Shown here: one piece after another, positions 37,051 through 47,974 of the stretch
Position numbering within the stretch: position 1 is the first letter of the stretch
Layout: each line of letters opens with the position of its first letter
Source of the DNA: Metallyticus violacea
Lineage: Eukaryota; Arthropoda; Insecta; Mantodea; Metallyticidae
DNA: 64,000 nt
Direction of reading: 5' to 3'
NCBI GenBank assembly: GCA_030762175.1
Contig: CM060834.1
Location: forward strand, 68,243,501 to 68,307,500
Notes under the pieces: generated by a model
The model's database searches: none
Seen by the model: the letters and a program-made list of their open reading frames with translations, nothing else
Told to the model about the DNA's origin: nothing
Made by a program: the position numbers and the translations under genes

Positions 37051-38357
37051 CGAGGGCTTCAATCAGTACATACAAAAATAAAGAAGACAACAAAATGTTG
37101 AAAAATATTTGTTTCATTTCTCAATACCTTTCAAATTTATACACTTATTCTAATGATTTTCTAATTTGTTCATCCCATTCGTAAAATGCGATTTCTTCAA
37201 TCCTGTAAATTTTCTCCTATCTATTTCTTCATGTTGGAGAACGGAAGTAGTCCGAAGAAGCCAAATCCGGAGAAGTGGGGAATGGGGAAGGATTACGTTC
37301 AATAATTTTGAGATCGCAATCGCAGACTTGCGCTGAGACGTTATCGTGATGAAATGAACCTTCAATTCGCTAGCGTAACATGGATTTGCCTTTTCCCAAC
37401 ATTATATATATATATATAATAAAACTGTGCTAATCCCAAAACACGGTCACTATTGCGTTCCTGCTGAGGGAACTGCTTTTGCTTTCTCCGATTGTATCTA
37501 TTATTTAGACGGTTTCTTTGTTTTCAAGGTGTAGTGGTGGATTTTTTTTTTTTTTGAATGATTTATTTATGGACGCTCTTCAACAGCTCAGGTCATCAGC
37601 GTCCCACTCAACTCAGGGCGTGAAAGGCCGAAAATTTTGCTCAGAGGCCTCCCTTTCAGGCTTGAGGTTATTTTTCGTGCCGTAAATGTACCACACGGGA
37701 CCCATGGCTTTACTTCCCTTCCGAAGGAAGCCATACTTAGGATTTTTACGCCCCGAAAAAATCCATCGGTCCTGGCCGGGTTCGAATCCGCGATCTTGGG
37801 TTTAGGAGGCAAGTATGGTAACCACTACACCACCAGGACCGACGTAGTGGTAGATTCACGTTTTGTCCAATGTCACATGCCACTTCCGAAATTCATTTTG
37901 ATTCCGATTAAACAGCTGCAAATTCTGGGCGGAAGTGACAACTAGTTCTCTTTTCTGGTAAATCGTTAGAGAACGCGGCACCCACTTCGCCCACATCTGA
38001 TCTCCAGAAATGCCCACAGCTTCAGAAATCTGCCGTACGTTTAGCCCAGTGGTTTCCGGAACGTTTCCTATCGCTTGTGCTCGTTCAGCCACGTCTAATA
38101 CACTAGCGAATGTACAGATTCGCTGTAATATTTTTCTAGCTTCGCCTTAGTTTCTGCACGTTCGAAATTGTGTTTCTCCATTTTGAATGCTTGTTTACGT
38201 ATTTAAGCGGGAAAATGACTCTCAAACTAAGGCTAAACTTTAAAACTGTTTATAACCTTTACATTAACTCTCAACAGACACCATGTTGTCAAGATAACAT
38301 TGAAAACAATCTAGTGCTACCATCTTTTTAGCTTGCACGGACTTATTGAACAGGCCT
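37051..38357 (-). pseudogene. mariner element interrupted by SINE-B
   Basis: The lower end CGAGGGCTTCAATCAGTACA (37051, next to TA) and the reverse complement of the upper end, CAGGCCTGTTCAATAAGTCC, are imperfect terminal repeats. Coding on the minus strand begins MEKHNFERAETKAKLEKY (about 38190). LNVRQISEAVGISGDQM and AKWVPRSLTIYQKREL (38050-37960) are the second helix-turn-helix and following block. TLDKTxIYHY (37870-37845) is the first-catalytic-D region with D-E-T-W degraded. The SINE at 37544-37843 splits the frame exactly there. Below it the reading resumes with VPSAGT, HHDNVSAQVCDCDLKIIERN (second D), TSPDLASSDYFRS (third D, retained) and a C-terminus NGMNKLENHxNKCINLKG. Without the SINE it would be about 1.0 kb, so other deletions exist. 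Confidence 0.88.
37531..37856 (-). mobile_element. SINE-B with target duplication, inside a mariner
   Basis: The SINE proper is about 37544-37843. Flanks GTAGTGGTGGATT (37531-37543) and GTAGTGGTAGATT (37844-37856) are a 13-bp target duplication with one difference. On the minus strand it starts with a tRNA-like head: GGTGGTGTAGTGGTTACCAT (box A) and GGATTCGAACCCGG (box B). Then comes the body with TTTTTCGGGGCGTAAAAATC, and a poly-A tail seen as the T run at 37542-37555. Confidence 0.95.
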
Positions 38358-38359
38358 GG

Positions 38360-38960
38360 TGTTTTCATGTTCTTAATTATCACTGGGGGTAAGAAAAATG
38401 CTCTCTATATAAAGCGATTCTTTAGTAGATCCACTGATAGCGTCTGACAATGTAGTGCGTGACATCATGACGCAAATTAACGGTCGTAGTTTTTTTCATC
38501 CTTGTTTGAGCCTTCACTACTTTCAAGACATTTTAAAATTAATTTCTTTCCTTTTTTAAATGATAAAATGGATATTGTTAACAAAGACGAAAAGCTGCAA
38601 TCTGTGGACAGTAATGATATATTATAATATTAACTTATAAAGAAATCAAATGGACTCTAAAACTGCAATCGATTACAAAACAATTAAAAAGCTTTTTATT
38701 AAAATATTTTGGTTTCGCGACTTAGTGCAGTGACGCAATAAAAAGCAAGAAAACTTCAGTAAACAGAGTAGTCACGTACAGTTGATCGCGTGCTCACTTA
38801 TGATCTAACGTAGATAATAGAAGTTATTCACGAACAAACTCAGCGTTTATACATGTTATCACTTGCTGTGACGAAGAGAAGACCTGTAGAGAGAATAAAA
38901 AGGGCGGGGAACCCTCAATGAAAGTGCTAGTTAGCTTGTGAAGTAAAACCTTATATGCAG
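38360..38960. other. no gene recognised
   Basis: AT-rich; nothing recognised. Confidence 0.6.
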
Positions 38961-39074
38961 GGTCATCTTATAGAATGCGGAATGAGGATAAATGAAAAAG
39001 AATTTCGAATTGTGAACTTTGAAAAAGATTGATTTCTCCGGGAGAAGAGAAACCTTTTGGAAAATTGTGTTCTA

Positions 39075-40003
39075 TTGGACTTCATTTCATAAATTGTCAA
39101 AATAAAAGGATTTTGTTAATCGAACGCTCTGACATAGTGTCTGAAAGAGTTTCGTTTCTCAGAGAACTTAGAAGAAACGGGAGAAAAATAAATAAATAAT
39201 AAATAAAGCAATGGTACACATGGATGAAACACGCATTCATGCTCATTGTACAGTTTCCAAGTGTTAGAAGAGTGACGACATTCCAGGAGTATATGTAAAA
39301 TTGTAAACCGAAGTCCGGGACAACGCCTTATTATCGTCCATGCTAGATGGAAGATGGGATTTTATTTCGAGTGCATGCCTCATTTTTGATTCAAAATCTA
39401 AGACATCCGATTACCAAAAGAAAATGAACTAGGAGAATGATTTGGAATGGGTGAAACATAAATTGATACCTGGATTGCCACAAAGGAGCATTGTCTTTCT
39501 TGACAATGCTCCGTCTCGCAACAAGCAAAAGAACAAAATGCTCTCGACCAACAATACAAGTCAGATATAGCTACAATACAACAATATATCATTGGATTTG
39601 GAAGTGACAAAGGCAATATAGACTAAATAACACATATTTTATTGACAAAATATTTGAAAATGCTGGCTTCACATTTCTTAGATTACCACTCTATCACACC
39701 GATTTAAACTAATTGAGCTAATATGGAACATTAAAATCAAAATTTATTTCGAAAAAGATTACTATGTCTCTCTGGCAACATTAAAACCATTGACAAAAGA
39801 TACCACCGGTTCAACAACAGCGGATGGCTGGAAAAGTTCAGGTCAGAAGGTGAAGTTCATTAAGGAAAGGAGATGTTCTTCTGAGAGAAAAAATTGAACA
39901 TATAGTAATTAATCCAGGACTGCAGGGCAGCGACGTGTCAGGAGAAGAAATGTCAAATGGCTCGGAGACTGATACAGCAAGCGAGGAAGATACCGCAGAG
40001 TAA
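39075..40003 (+). pseudogene. IS630/Tc1-like DDE transposase relic
   Basis: The + strand in broken frames reads RILLIERSDIVSERVSFLRE (about 39110-39170), then VHMDETRIHAHCTVSKCW (from 39218) with the first catalytic D, LIIVHARWKMGF (about 39330-39365) and LEWVKHKLIPGLPQRSIVFL followed by DNAPSRNKQ (39444-39535) with the second D. Next come FLRLPLYHTDLN- and IELIWNIKIKIYFEK-like stretches (39680-39755) with the E, then TTADGWKKF. It ends in an acidic tail GSETDTASEEDTAE and TAA at 40001. This is the layout of an insect family of IS630-type transposases (LDE.W.., FI.VHAG...GF, VI.LDNAPYH, HPDLNPIE..W..IK). Several stops break it and the DNA-binding domain is poorly preserved. Confidence 0.85.
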
Positions 40004-40009
40004 CAAGTT

Positions 40010-40587
40010 TGTTAGTTTAAGCAGACCAGAATGTCATGTATTTGAAAGTATTTGAGAACGCAATCGATTGTTTAACGACTTAAAAATATATAACTACGAG
40101 ACAAAACATATTTGACATTTCTTAATAATACTGCTTGTGGGCTCACATTCAGCGTGTTTATTGTTCGCATTGTGATCCGTATCTGAGTGTATCGCGAGGT
40201 CAGGATACCACTAGCGCTCAGCAATGCAGGACCCCACTCGCATTTGCAGAATTACACACACATAGTGACACACAAGAAAAGCCAATAAATGCCAACGGAT
40301 TAGCGGATCAATAAAGTATTCTTGAACTTAAAAATCCAAGAAACACGCAATTTTTACCAACAGATACGGTTCTAAGATTGACCTTTAGAAAGAGAAAAAA
40401 GTCCTCACGTAGAAGCTGCGTAAATTAAGCGAATTCCTCACCTAGTAGAGTAACTTCAAAAAGAGTATAACATCCAAATTAAGGCCTTATTAATAAATTA
40501 AATAAGTTATGGCATTACTGTATGGTATAAAAACAAAATTAGAATTCTTGCAATTTGTATCACAAAAAAGAAACCACGTTATTGTTA

Positions 40588-40633
<46 letters not shown>

Positions 40634-41195
40634 GTTGAGATTAAACCACAAAAATTAATGGTATACGTTAAATGAAATTCATGACCACTGATAGACATAG
40701 CTATACTGGGTAGATATTTTTAAACGTTTTCAAATGCAACCATGTTTATGAACTGAGCCCTTAATATCGTCTTTACATTCACTAAAATAGAGAATAATAA
40801 CAGAAAGTTTCGAGTTATATTGCGTATTTAAGATGTTCATTATGTTTCAATAAAACAAAAACATGTTACTATTTAAAACAATTACAATGTAGGTACTAAG
40901 CAAATATACACAATCAACGGCGAACAGTTGAAAGTTTAATCTATTTTCATTTGAAATTTAATTTAAATGTTATTGCAATAAAACACGTAACGCAAACGTT
41001 TTCTGAAGGATATTACAGAGCGCTCTAACATACAAATATCATTCTCAAACACATATTAGATTAATATTTCACATTACTATCATCACGATAATGCTTTTGT
41101 TAATTATAAAACTTATGCAACGTTATAAATACAGTTTATATGTTAAATTAATTAGTCCTTTTATTTTAAAACAATATAAAGAAAATTTAACGCAA
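40010..41195. other. no gene recognised
   Basis: AT-rich; contains an (ATT)n tract at 40588-40633. No gene seen. Confidence 0.6.
40588..40633. repeat. (ATT)n microsatellite
   Basis: About fifteen ATT units. Confidence 0.97.
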
Positions 41196-41200
41196 GAGCG

Positions 41201-42040
41201 CTTTTTAAATTTCAGTTTTCAAGTATACCCCTATTCCTAATTCTCTACTTTCCGTTACTTTCAGAAACTATTTTTCTTGTTTAATTTAAATTGTATACAT
41301 CAAACTTTGTTGTGAAGAAACAAATATTAATGCCGCTTTTAAATTTTGGGTTTCAAGTAAACCCCATTCCTAATGACCCAATTTCCCTGAGTTTCAGAAG
41401 ATGTTATTCTTATTTTATTTAAATGGTATATACAGATTTTTGTAGCCAAAAGCAAATATTGGTGCCGCTAGATTAACTTTTATTTTTTGGGTTTCAGGTA
41501 AACCTCACTCCTAATAATCTGATTTCACTAATTTTCAGCAACTATTTTTATTTGATTTAAATGCCGAGTTTTGTGAAAAAACTAATATTGAGCCAGAGTG
41601 ATTTTTAAATGTTGGCTTTCAGATAAATTTCCCACTGCTAATGGCATAATTTCCTTGATTTTCAGAAATTATTATTTTTTAAAAATTTTTATTTAAATGG
41701 AATATGCGAAATTTTGTTGCGAAAAAAAAAAGCGAACAAACAAAGAAATATTAATACCGCTAGAGCGATTTTTAAATTTTGCGTTCAGGTAACCCCCCCC
41801 CCCTCTAATAATTCCATTTCATTACTTTTCAAAAATTGTTTTCTTATTTTATATCAACGTTATTTTATATCGTTTCCTTAAAAAAGATTAAATTGCGGCT
41901 GCTAACCCCCACTCGCTTTTCAGATATACCTCCACTCTTAATGGACCGATTGTCCTTATTTTCGGAAATTACTTTAATCAATTTACTTTAAAGAAATATG
42001 AACCGGTTTCGTTGGGAAAAACGAAAATTGCGGCCGCTAG

Positions 42041-42071
<31 letters not shown>

Positions 42072-42195
42072 TCGCTTTAGGTTAACCGCCACCCTCAATG
42101 GTCTCATTTGGCTAGTTAACGAACTCATTTGCTAATTGACAGTTATATGCCGAGTTTTGTTGAGGAAAAACAAAAATTGTGATTGCGAGAGCGTT
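41201..42195 (+). repeat. divergent tandem array, about seven units of 123-167 bp
   Basis: Units begin near 41201, 41336, 41477, 41600, 41767, 41901 and 42041. Each has the same order of blocks: a GAGCGATTTTTAAATTTT-like start, GGGTTTCAGGTAAACCCC, CCTAATGG..C.ATTT, TTTCAGAAATTATTTTTATT, ATTTAAATGG.ATATGC, TTTTGTTG.GAAAAACAAA and TATTG.GGCCGCTAGA. Units differ strongly from one another by substitutions and small indels, including a C run in unit 5 and a T run in unit 7. This is an old, unhomogenised satellite-like block with no coding potential in any fixed frame. Confidence 0.88.
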
Positions 42196-42199
42196 TGGT

Positions 42200-43755
42200 G
42201 CACACGTGTTTTGTTTCATTGTCATTTTCGGTGCCTAGTAAGTAGGATTGTGAAGATTTGAAAAAAATTCAGAATCGTATCATGGGTACAGCTGCAATAG
42301 CTACAATTCCTTCGGAACTCGCTAAAAATAGCAGGAACGATAGAGATGCAATTTTTCGCTTTGATAGTGCGTCACTAGAACAAAAATTAGATAACATGAT
42401 TCCATTTAGATAGAATGAATGCAGATAGATTATGGGCAATGAGCTGTTATTGTGTAACACAGATTTTGGAAATGGGCCAGGTGCGTTAAGCTTGACGAAA
42501 ATCATTTGGAAAATCTTTTTACCCTAAACTACAAAATTCCTCAGATATTAGTAGCCGATGACTTCGGAGTAACACGAGTATTTTTAAGCCCCTAAAAATA
42601 TTTAAAGAAAAAAAAAACTTTCAGGCGGTATTGGGGGAGGGGAGTGGCAGCTCAGTTTGTGCTTTTAGAAATGTGTTTGAAGAGCTGAAAATGCCGACGG
42701 ATAGCAGCATTCAGCTGCAAACATATAAATGAAAACACTTTTGGTTCTTATAATATATTAATGCAATCAATTATTTAAGTTTCTTGTTATTTATATGTTT
42801 AATCGACGCTTTATGTCCATGAAAGTCATAAACACATTTAAATACATTTATATGCGGAATACTACACGTATACTTTAAATTACTGGCCACGCATGTTGGC
42901 GAGCGTACACATTCTAATTTAATTGGAGTTTTTATGCCTTTGATCGAAATACCCGAAGTTTTACTGCATCAAGTAAACGGTAAGTAAATATAAATAAATA
43001 AAGGCAAGAGTTTTTCCCTCCAATATCAAGGGAAAATAAAACGTGCACTCTGGCACCAGTGGAGCTGAAGGAACGTGTCCGTAACAGCTTCGTTCCCTTT
43101 AACACTTCAACAAGTGATTAGTCAAGCTTGTTAGGACAGCGATGATCCGGGCTGGAGTAGGACTCCAAGTGGACCAGTGACATATACAGTGCATGGTAAT
43201 TAAGCTCTGCCGGGATCGATACCTTTCTCAGCGCTTCAGACATAATTCAGATGGCTTGACGTTCCTCTGACAGCATCTTGAACTATTTGCGTCCTCTCGA
43301 AGATACTGAGCATTAATCAAAGTGAATACATGTTTTGATAGAGCAGCTGGTGCGCGGTAATTAAAAATTTGTCATTGTTACTTATTTGAAATGCAATAAA
43401 TTGGAGAAACTGGGACAAACTAATGATTTTACTTCCTGAAACCTAAAAAATGTCACATTTAATCTATAAAATGCCCTACAATGAACTATATCTAGAGAAC
43501 TTAATGATAACCTTATACCAATCTTAATTAAATGCGCATTATGATTCGCTTTATTAACGTTGTAGGCACCGAATCCCTTTTACATTTGACGTATTCTTGG
43601 AGTAAAATTCAACCAATGTAGAAAAGATTTTGTCCCTTCCTCCTGCAATTTTATTCTGATTTCTTTTAACTAACATCTTTGTGTAATGTTGTTCCAATCC
43701 ACCTACACTTAAGTTGGTATCTTAAAAGTAGTTTTGTTTTCGAACAAGACTAACC
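42200..43755. other. no gene recognised; one 43-codon coding-like frame
   Basis: At 42282-42413 (+) a short frame reads MGTAAIATIPSELAKNSRN, then DRDAIFRFDSASLEQKLD, NMIPFR and a stop. The composition looks coding, but no family is recognised and it lies beside the tandem array. The rest is AT-rich and unassigned. Confidence 0.5.
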
Positions 43756-44220
43756 ATTCTGATAACCAGAGCTCGGAATTCAGGCTTTTATTTTGGTTAA
43801 AATAGGCAAGTAAAAAGGAATTTAAAATACTTAAAATAGGCAGTAATATAATTCAAATGGACATTTATTAAAAGTGAAAACGCATTATTAATGAAAATGA
43901 GTACTAAAGATACTTTCTTTATCACATAATTAAAATACTTATGCTTACGTTTCTTGGTTACAAGCAACAACAAGATTTTTTCAAGATATCAACTGTCATA
44001 GTCGCTTGTCAGAGAGAACATTTTTTCATCAAGTTCTACTTTCACTTTCACTGAATTTAAAACAAGCTACTTCATAGCAGTTATAACAGAACATTCACCT
44101 TTCAGGACATAAAAATTCTGATCAAAGTAAAGTAGCTTTGAATAGTCCTGGCGAATCATCAAAATATGGTAGTGTTTCTGGCCGAGTTAATTTTCTGTTT
44201 ATGCATTTATGGGGAATCAG

Positions 44221-44526
44221 GTTAGTATTTCACCGCCACGGGTGGCCGAGGTCGTTAAGGCGCGAACTCGTGAGTGGGAGGTCTGGAGTTCGAATCCCGC
44301 CAGGACCGTCCTCCCTGACTGGGGTTTTTTCCAGATTTCCCTCAGTCCTCATAACTGGCAAATGCCGGGGAGGTACCCTAAACTTAGGCCTGGAACGCTT
44401 CCTTCCTTAAAAATAAAATATCCTTTCCTAATATATCATTTCATGTATCATCAGTGTCCACCCCCTGTGGTGCCTCAGTAGTAAAAACTGGCGTTAAACA
44501 CTACTCAAAAAAAAAAAAGTTAGTAT
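44221..44526 (+). mobile_element. SINE-A inserted in hAT copy C, with target duplication
   Basis: GTTAGTAT flanks the SINE at 44221-44228 and 44519-44526. hAT copy B preserves the single uninterrupted GGTTAGTATCTCTC, confirming the insertion. The SINE (44229-44518) starts CACCGCCACGGGTGGCCGAG with box A, then GAGTTCGAATCCCGCC with box B. The body includes CCGTCCTCCCTGACTGGGG, GGTACCCTAAACTTAGGCC, AAAAATAAAATATCC and GGCGTTAAACACTACTC, ending in poly-A. The head resembles a leucine- or serine-type tRNA (GTGGCCGAGG.CG.TAAGGCG). Confidence 0.96.
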
Positions 44527-44961
44527 CTCTCGTATTTCAACTGAACACATTATAGGGACGGTTTATTGGACAGCTGTACCCTCGCTTGCAATTATTTTGT
44601 TACATTTATGCAGCTGAGAAGTTATCTCCACCACAAATTTTATAAAATCGCAGATCGATACAAGGCAAATTCCCAGAATTATTCAAAACTATGTACTTCC
44701 CTCTCCTATTTTCCTAGTATTCGTATGCCCGAAGTAACCGCGCGTTCTTTTCACTAATGCTTTGCTATTTAAAAAGCTTAAGTGAATGGGTTGAAGAGAA
44801 AGTTTTTGATTGCTTGAAAAAAAAATAACATTATTAATTTTTTTTTTTTGTGAGGTGAACATGTCATTTCATTTTTATAACTTTTTTCACTTCGATATAC
44901 TGAAATTCTTTATGTTTTTTAAAATACATAAATAATCGCAGAAAAATCTTATATGACACAA

Positions 44962-44976
44962 AACACACACACACAC

Positions 44977-45007
<31 letters not shown>
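44962..45007. repeat. (CA)n microsatellite
   Basis: CA dinucleotide run with two CATA interruptions, inside hAT copy C. Confidence 0.96.
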
Positions 45008-45100
45008 GGTTTTAAACCTTAAATATATTCACACTGATAGAAAAGGCATTTTGCCTAATTTCCGGGCTCTGTTGATAACCGATCATTCTGGCATCAAAAC

Positions 45101-45412
45101 TGAGGGAAATGTATGAATGAATGAGTAGTGTTTAACGCCCGTTTTTACTACTGAGGCACCACAGGCGATGACACTAATGATACATGAGATGAAATGATAT
45201 ATTGGGAAAGGGTTTATTTTTAAGGAAGGAATCATTCCAGGTTTAAGTTTGGGGTACCTCCCCGGCATTTGCCATTCATGAAGACTGAGGAAAACCTGGA
45301 AAAACCCTCAGTCAGGGAGGACGGTCCTGGGGGGATTCGAACCCCAGACCTCCCGCTCACAAGTCCGCACCTTAACGACCTCGGCCACCCGTGGCGGTGA
45401 GGGAAATGTATG
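45101..45412 (-). mobile_element. SINE-A with 15-bp target duplication
   Basis: TGAGGGAAATGTATG occurs at 45101-45115 and again at 45398-45412. Between them lies a full SINE-A in reverse orientation, with its head (box A near 45360-45395, box B GATTCGAACCCCAG at 45336-45349) at the right and the GTGTTTAACGCCCG end at the left. The tail is ATGAATGAGTA-like rather than poly-A. It landed 30 bp outside hAT copy C. Confidence 0.95.
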
Positions 45413-45469
45413 TAAAATATCCTTTTTTTTATCTATACTAGAGTCGTTATTTAATTTTCGGAATGTTTC

Positions 45470-46206
45470 CTGTATGCAGCATTGAAAAGAGCGTGCTTTG
45501 ATTAGTAACTATAGCAGCAGTTATCGCGCTGCACTCATTGTTGCAGCAGCAAAATGTCAATTGTGGTTGTACGCTCTATGTCTGATGTTCTAAGATGGAG
45601 GTAACTGGAGAGCATTTTCGTGTGATTTATCGATTATACGAGAGTTGTGGCCTGAACAAACAAACAAAAATTCCTGGAAAAATTCAAAGAACCTTTCCAA
45701 GCGCTTCTCCTTCATGTATAAAACCTATGGCTGGTTTGCAGAGTTTAGACGAAGAAGAACAGCTTTGAAAGACGAGGGGCTGGGCTTCCAGCAGCAATAG
45801 CCACAGATGAAATCACCCGTGTAGAATCCATAGTGAAGAACGATCCCCGAGTGATTTACCTACAACCTCACAGAAGAACAAACTGCAACAAGAGCGGAAT
45901 GGTACCAGGAAGCGGGTCATCGTTTTCACAATGGCAGCTCTGTCCACACGATATCTTCACAGATGATGAAATCTGCATTTAACAACATTTTTTCTTTTTT
46001 CAAGTGACAAAGGAAAACTGAGGGAACATCAATTTTCGAGTCCTGAAGAAGCTGTTGCTTCCTGCAAAGAGAAGGTTGGTGCCATCTCTAAAGAAGCATG
46101 ACGTAGCTACTTCCATCCTCGGTTACAGATAATGCAACTTTGGAGTGGAGAAGGCTATTTCAAAGAGAGTCATGTCCTTCTACTTAGTAGAATCCTGAAA
46201 TGTAAA
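45470..46206 (+). pseudogene. mariner relic with large internal deletion
   Basis: The 5' UTR (TATCGCGCTGCACTCATTGTTGCAG) matches the relic at 62.5 kb. Coding starts with ATG at 45595: MEVTGEHFRVIYRLYESCGL, the usual N-terminus of one mariner subfamily. It then runs in shifted frames through a FRRGRT-like region and the equivalent of TDEITRVESIVKNDPRV (about 45797-45850). The central part with the first two catalytic residues is gone. It resumes with KLREHQFSSPEEAVASCKEK (46015-46070) and ISKEAxRSYF, which align after the third catalytic D, and ends near GYFKES (46155). Inactive. Confidence 0.8.
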
Positions 46207-46209
46207 TAG

Positions 46210-47355
46210 CTATCTTAGCACTCTATTCAGAGAAAGAACTGTGTGACACAAAAGTGGACAGTCGTTGAGCTTTGATGCAAAAGTTGTATTAAACGTTTGT
46301 AATAAATATTAAATTGCAGCACATTTCTCTACAGATATAAAGCGGAGCCTATGCAAAGTTGTGAATAATATGATCCCAACATTATTTACTTAAGTACAAT
46401 AACTTATCGACAATTTTAAAGTCAGAAAGGTATGGTATAATATATCTTGTCATAATCCTTGTAATTAGTTTTCTGAATGCTTAGACTACTATACAAAAGG
46501 AAAAGTATGTGTTTCGGCGCATTGATACATTGTAGTTTGAAACTGATGTCTTGTGATTTACAATATTTATTTGCTGGATGATGCAATTACTGCATTTCTT
46601 AGGGTGGATTTCAATCACAGTAATATTCGTCGAATGCTATTAAATAAACGTACATTTTGAATTATATACTCATTTTAGAATCAACACATTCACAGCCTCG
46701 TGAGAGCGACTGTAAAGCTTTAATAGTTCATCTCGGTTGACAACCTTAAGAAAAACTTTCCAAAATGCAACAAAATCGCTGTGCCTATCTTGTAAAGTCT
46801 ATAGAAACTGTTCAGAAGTCTGTGATCCACCCGCCCTTCCTTTTTAGTGCATATTTTTATAGCTAAAAAGCGCGTCAAAACAGAAATACTGCTGAAAAGA
46901 AAGAAGGAGTAACAAGGCATGGATAAGCGCTAATGTAAGAGCACAAGAGCATGTCTTGAATGTTTCTTCGGGGGAAGTTTGAGAAGGAACCCTACGCCCG
47001 TTTCCATCAGTTTCTGACGCTCTGTGTAGTAAAGCCAGCTCTAGTGCAAGCATTGCTTTTATGGGGGGGATTTCATTTTACTGTTAGACATTCTGGCAAC
47101 TTTCAACAAAAAGCGGAAAGGTGTTATGACATAACAAATTGTAAGTAATGAAAAATAGGCACAAATTATGCCCATGATTTTAATGAGAATGTTAAATAAA
47201 TAAAATTAGAATACTGAATAAAGAAAATTATGTAATGCAATGAACTGCTTGATGAAAAGAAATATCGGCATAGCAAACCGTGGTAAATGCTGATGAGGAA
47301 CCAATGAGCTGACCAGGTAAACTCCTGGACGACATTCAATTCGGCAGGCGGTCCA
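46210..47355. other. no gene recognised
   Basis: AT-rich sequence with short open frames. Nothing recognised. Confidence 0.6.
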
Positions 47356-47362
47356 CTTGATC

Positions 47363-47969
47363 GCCATGAGTGGCCGAGGTCGTTAAGATGCGGACTCGTG
47401 AGCGGGAGGTTTGGGGTTCGAATCCCATAATTTTTTTTGATCGTCCTTCTGACTTGAGGTTTTTTCCAGGTTTTCCTCAGCCCTCATAAATGACAATGCT
47501 GAGGAGGTACCCTAAACTTAGGCCTGGAACGTTTCCTTACTTTAAAAAAAAACCTTTCCCCATACGAGGTCTCTTTTGAAAAGTATGGCCAATTTTGAAT
47601 TTCCGCGGGCTATGTATATTCGATTTTCGATTGTTTTGTGGCGTTATGTTGGTACTCATGTCCTTCACTTATGTTGACAAGCTCGGCCATTTTGAATGTT
47701 CAGTTAACTGTTGACAGCTATTTTGCTTGGACGTGTTTTGGCTCGTCTTCGATTTTTTAAAGTGCTTCGGGGATTGTGTATTATATCAGGTGGGGATTAC
47801 TTTGGAGGGGACAAAATAGATATTCATGAATAAATAAATACTTTTTGAAAAAACACAAAATTCGCGATACTTTTTGAACAGACCTCGTATATCATTTCAT
47901 CTCATGTATCATCAGTGTCCATCGCCTGTGGTGCCTCAGTAGAAAAACGGGCATTAAACGCTATTCAAG
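47363..47969 (+). mobile_element. SINE-A split by a mariner deletion derivative
   Basis: The left part (47363-47562) has the head (CATGAGTGGCCGAGGTCGTT, GGGGTTCGAATCCC) and body up to AAAAACCTTTCCCC. The right part (47890-47969) resumes with ATCATTTCATCTCATGTATC and ends GGGCATTAAACGCTATTCAA. Removing 47565-47889 restores the order seen in the other SINE-A copies. An 8-nt T run interrupts the sequence just after box B. Confidence 0.95.
47563..47889 (+). mobile_element. mariner deletion derivative (323-bp MITE) in a SINE
   Basis: The element at 47565-47887 starts CGAGGTCTCTTTTGAAAAGT and ends TTTTTGAACAGACCTCG, exact inverted termini over the first 7 bp and imperfect beyond, flanked by TA (47563-47564 and 47888-47889). 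The first 190 bp match the 5' end of the 56.2-kb mariner (TTCCGCGGGCTATGTATATT) and the last 130 bp match its 3' end (TTACTTTGGAGGGGACAAAA). The junction is at TTCGATTTTTTAAAGTGC, where the lost transposase interval has been joined through a short T-rich homology. Confidence 0.97.
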
Positions 47970-47974
47970 TCAAG

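Larger units (their letters stand above)
43760..45079 (-). mobile_element. hAT-type element copy C, carrying a SINE
   Basis: The element spans about 43767-45072, flanked by the identical heptamer TGATAAC (43760-43766 and 45073-45079). The left end CAGAGCTCGGAATTCAGGCT matches copies A and B, and the right end reads GGGCTCTG. About 290 bp of it (44229-44518) is an inserted SINE-A, so the element alone is about 1.0 kb, like copy B. Coding-like remnants match those of copy B (QLRSYLHHKF in one frame near 44610), but the dimerisation-like block is shortened by deletions. A (CA)n tract lies at 44962-45007. Confidence 0.85.

Noticed and set aside
37588..37945. Open frames like MPPKPKIADSNPARTDG that recur at 55.2, 57.8 and 60.5 kb
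   Set aside because: They are translations of SINE-B copies, whose repeated appearance mimics a conserved protein family.
44138..44481. Frames containing RVAEVVKARTREWEVWSSNP, recurring at 51.1 kb
   Set aside because: They translate the tRNA-like head of SINE-A.
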